From Flavobacterium sp. GSB-24 (GTDB taxonomy: Bacteria; Bacteroidota; Bacteroidia; Flavobacteriales; Flavobacteriaceae), in assembly GCF_027924665.1 (NCBI RefSeq), contig NZ_AP027043.1, positions 310,001-374,000 of the forward strand: 64,000 bases of DNA. The letters are read 5' to 3'. The translations under genes and the position numbers were made by a program. Shown here one piece after another: positions 62,727 to 64,000 of the stretch (position 1 is the first letter of the stretch; the number at the start of each line of letters is the position of its first letter). The notes under the pieces were generated by a model. The model saw nothing but the letters and a program-made list of their open reading frames with translations. It did not search any database and was not told where the DNA came from.

Positions 62727-62750
62727 CATTTCAATATATAACTTTTATAA

Positions 62751-64000
<1,250 letters not shown>

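Overview
The window looks like a chromosomal segment of a Flavobacterium-type bacterium (Bacteroidota, Flavobacteriaceae). The DNA is AT-rich, genes are packed tightly, and the start-proximal promoters carry the Bacteroidota -7 element TAnnTTTG. The gene set (RecR, MarC, CtlX, citrate synthase, enolase, SLBB-type exporters, EpsG polymerase, many small GT2 enzymes) fits that family. Nearly everything is on the minus strand, so transcription runs from right to left. The exception is a marC gene at 58.6 kb.

Right end (57.3-64 kb), housekeeping: partial enolase, citrate synthase, two guanidino-modifying enzymes (a DDAH/arginine-deiminase-like protein and CtlX), MarC, a CoA-binding protein and RecR. 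Clear hairpin terminators separate these genes.

From about 57.3 kb to the left edge lies one very large surface-polysaccharide locus. Five transcription blocks can be proposed. (I) 57.3-51.0 kb: Wza-like lipoprotein, Wzc tyrosine autokinase, UDP-HexNAc 4-epimerase, UDP-glucose dehydrogenase and a NusG-family antiterminator, ending in a strong intrinsic terminator. (II) 50.9-24.2 kb: begins with a promoter that overlaps a palindrome and a structured 5' leader. It carries nucleotide-sugar genes (UDP-HexNAcA, GDP-Man, dTDP-glucose dehydratase, dTDP-3-amino-3,6-dideoxyhexose, GDP-fucose, dTDP-rhamnose), a second SLBB exporter and chain-length protein, the Wzx flippase, EpsG-type polymerase, a WecA-like initiating transferase and several glycosyltransferases. 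(III) 24.1-22.05 kb: a FlaA1/WbpM-type 4,6-dehydratase with its own promoter and terminator. (IV) 22.0-7.05 kb: a Wzm/Wzt ABC exporter followed by methyltransferases, aminotransferase, MaoC hydratase, acyltransferases and many glycosyltransferases, ending at an intrinsic terminator. (V) 7.03 kb to the left edge: sialic-acid-like (nonulosonate) genes (NeuA-KdsC fusion, NeuB without SAF domain), a pyruvyltransferase, a GT-B-like protein, an MBOAT/SGNH pair and the start of a GT11 fucosyltransferase.

Taken together, the locus encodes precursors for Rha, Fuc, a 3-acetamido-3,6-dideoxyhexose, a QuiNAc/4-amino family sugar, HexNAc uronic acid, GlcA and a nonulosonic acid. It also has two different export routes (Wzx/Wzy and ABC) side by side. 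Two decayed genes are visible: a GT2 gene with an internal deletion, and a C-terminal scrap of an acyltransferase. No tRNA, rRNA, CRISPR array, IS element or phage gene was recognised. No gene-free stretch exceeds 300 bases. The longest are 50790-51069 (regulatory), 37896-38141 (a hairpin and a 44-codon open stretch of unknown origin) and 42355-42527 (gene remnant).
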